Of a stretch of DNA of 14,021 bases, positions 13,684 to 14,021 are shown in pieces. The position numbers and the translations under genes were made by a program. The notes below the pieces were generated by a model. It had not been told where the DNA came from. It ran no database searches and saw only the letters and a program-made list of their open reading frames with translations. Origin of the DNA: SIG402 sp045639045 (GTDB lineage Bacteria > Bacillota > Clostridia > Christensenellales > Borkfalkiaceae); the NCBI GenBank assembly GCA_045639045.1, contig JAZUCI010000110.1:1-14021 (forward strand), in the 5' to 3' direction. Positions within the stretch are counted from its first letter, which is position 1, and each line of letters opens with the position of its first letter.

Positions 13684-13714
13684 GGAACCATCCCCCCATT
13701 TTCTTTTTTTCAAG

Positions 13715-13743
13715 ATTATAGCATTTTTTTTCTTTTTTTACAA
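13715..13743 (-). promoter_or_regulatory. Promoter of the ecfA1-ecfA2-ecfT-truA operon
   Basis: Minus strand: -35 TTGTAA (13738-13743), 17-base A-rich spacer, extended -10 TGC-TATAAT (13715-13720). The start near 13708 leaves a leader of about 25 bases to the TTG at 13683. Confidence 0.78.
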
Positions 13744-13773
13744 TTAAATGTGCGTATATTTTCGGAAAATTTA

Positions 13774-13802
13774 TTGACTATTTTAATTAAATGGTCTATA
13801 AT
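13774..13802 (+). promoter_or_regulatory. Promoter of the pyruvate:ferredoxin oxidoreductase gene
   Basis: -35 TTGACT (13774-13779), 17-base spacer containing the palindrome TTTAATTAAA, and a perfect -10 TATAAT (13797-13802). The start near 13809 gives an approximately 90-base leader. A near-consensus promoter suits a highly expressed fermentation enzyme. Confidence 0.85.
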
Positions 13803-13817
13803 GGGTAGGATATGGGG

Positions 13818-13850
13818 TTTTTGCTCCCCTTTATGGGGAGAAGGCAAAAA
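13818..13850 (+). promoter_or_regulatory. Leader hairpin upstream of the oxidoreductase gene
   Basis: CTCCCC (13824-13829) against GGGGAG (13835-13840), loop TTTAT. The stem is extended below a four-base bulge by TTTTTG/CAAAAA (13818-13823 with 13845-13850), and further out TATG/CATA can pair. The ribosome site ACGGAGG (13882-13888) stays free. It could stabilise the mRNA 5' end or regulate expression; I recognise no named riboswitch. Confidence 0.5.
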
Positions 13851-13899
13851 TTTCATACCCAAATTTATATAATATTATTTTACGGAGGTTTTATAACTC

Positions 13900-13988
13900 A
13901 TGAAGAAGATGACGATTGACGGTAATACCGCTGCCAGCCACGTTGCGTACGCATTTAGTGAAGTTGCAGCTATTTACCCCATCACCCC
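13900..13988 (+). CDS. nifJ: Pyruvate:ferredoxin (flavodoxin) oxidoreductase, first 30 codons
   Basis: N terminus MKKMTIDGNTAASHVAYAFS followed by EVAAIYPITP, the invariant opening of single-chain pyruvate:ferredoxin oxidoreductases, where DGN and YPITPSS belong to the domain that binds pyruvate and thiamine diphosphate. The enzyme oxidises pyruvate to acetyl-CoA and reduces ferredoxin in anaerobes. A good ACGGAGG site lies 12 bases before the ATG at 13900-13902. Genuine sequence ends at about 13988; the open frame beyond encodes adapter sequence and does not match the expected continuation (PSS followed by a small residue and MAE). A related 2-oxoacid oxidoreductase cannot be excluded from 30 residues. 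Confidence 0.88.
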
Positions 13989-14021
13989 AAGTCGGATCGT
14001 AGCCATGTCGTTCTGTGAGCC
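13989..14021. other. Sequencing adapter at the contig end (artefact)
   Basis: The last 33 bases start AAGTCGGATCGTAGCCATGT and end TCGTTCTGTGAGCC. They match, base for base as I know it, the beginning of the MGI/BGISEQ read-2 adapter. They replace the conserved codons expected after YPITP in the oxidoreductase. They should be trimmed and not annotated as coding. Confidence 0.95.

Noticed and set aside
12890..13747. 285-codon plus-strand frame opposite ecfA1
   Set aside because: It is the antisense shadow of a well-conserved ABC ATPase gene, shows no recognisable domain and has no suitable promoter or ribosome site.

Overview
The window looks like the end of a contig from an uncultured, probably anaerobic low-to-mid-GC Firmicute (Clostridia-like), most likely from a metagenome. 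Three things point there. The order ecfA1-ecfA2-ecfT-truA-rplM-rpsI is the classic Firmicutes arrangement. L13 begins with a Bacillus-type N-terminal extension (MANAQTVERKW). The last gene opens like a clostridial pyruvate:ferredoxin oxidoreductase. The last 33 bases (13989-14021) are not biological: they match the MGI/BGISEQ read-2 sequencing adapter, so genuine sequence stops at about 13988.

Layout. 1-2715, minus strand: a DeoR-family regulator, cysS and the 5' part of alaS, close together behind one clear promoter. 2818-4200, plus strand: serS, divergent from that cluster, with its own promoter and a strong terminator. 4221-6155, minus strand: a compact three-gene operon of unknown function, encoding a small P-loop kinase-like protein, a histidine phosphatase and a membrane-anchored protein with a BspA-like repeat. 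6186-6634: a gene-free stretch built from two in-register 242-bp units. Each holds a 73-bp element, a hairpin and tRNA-Thr-related sequence; the unit at the right end carries the intact tRNA-Thr(GGT). 6751-7577, plus strand: a PHP-domain phosphoesterase. 7580-9145, minus strand: a phosphohexomutase whose promoter is overlapped by a perfect palindrome.

9191-13743, minus strand: the ECF transporter energising module (two ATPases and the T subunit), truA, then after a terminator and a new promoter rplM and rpsI with a structured leader. 13774-13988, plus strand: promoter, leader hairpin and first 30 codons of a pyruvate:ferredoxin oxidoreductase, cut by the adapter.

Most genes serve translation (three aminoacyl-tRNA synthetases, tRNA-Thr, L13, S9, TruA) or central metabolism and vitamin/metal uptake. 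The ECF module carries no substrate-binding (S) gene in the window and presumably serves several S components elsewhere. The accessory parts are the 4221-6102 operon and the tRNA-Thr repeat region. I found no CRISPR array, transposase, phage gene or toxin-antitoxin pair, and no clearly new multi-gene defence or biosynthetic system. The strongest unusual signals are the tRNA-Thr-derived palindromic repeat, the uncharacterised kinase/phosphatase operon, the EcfA2 insertion and the adapter at the end.
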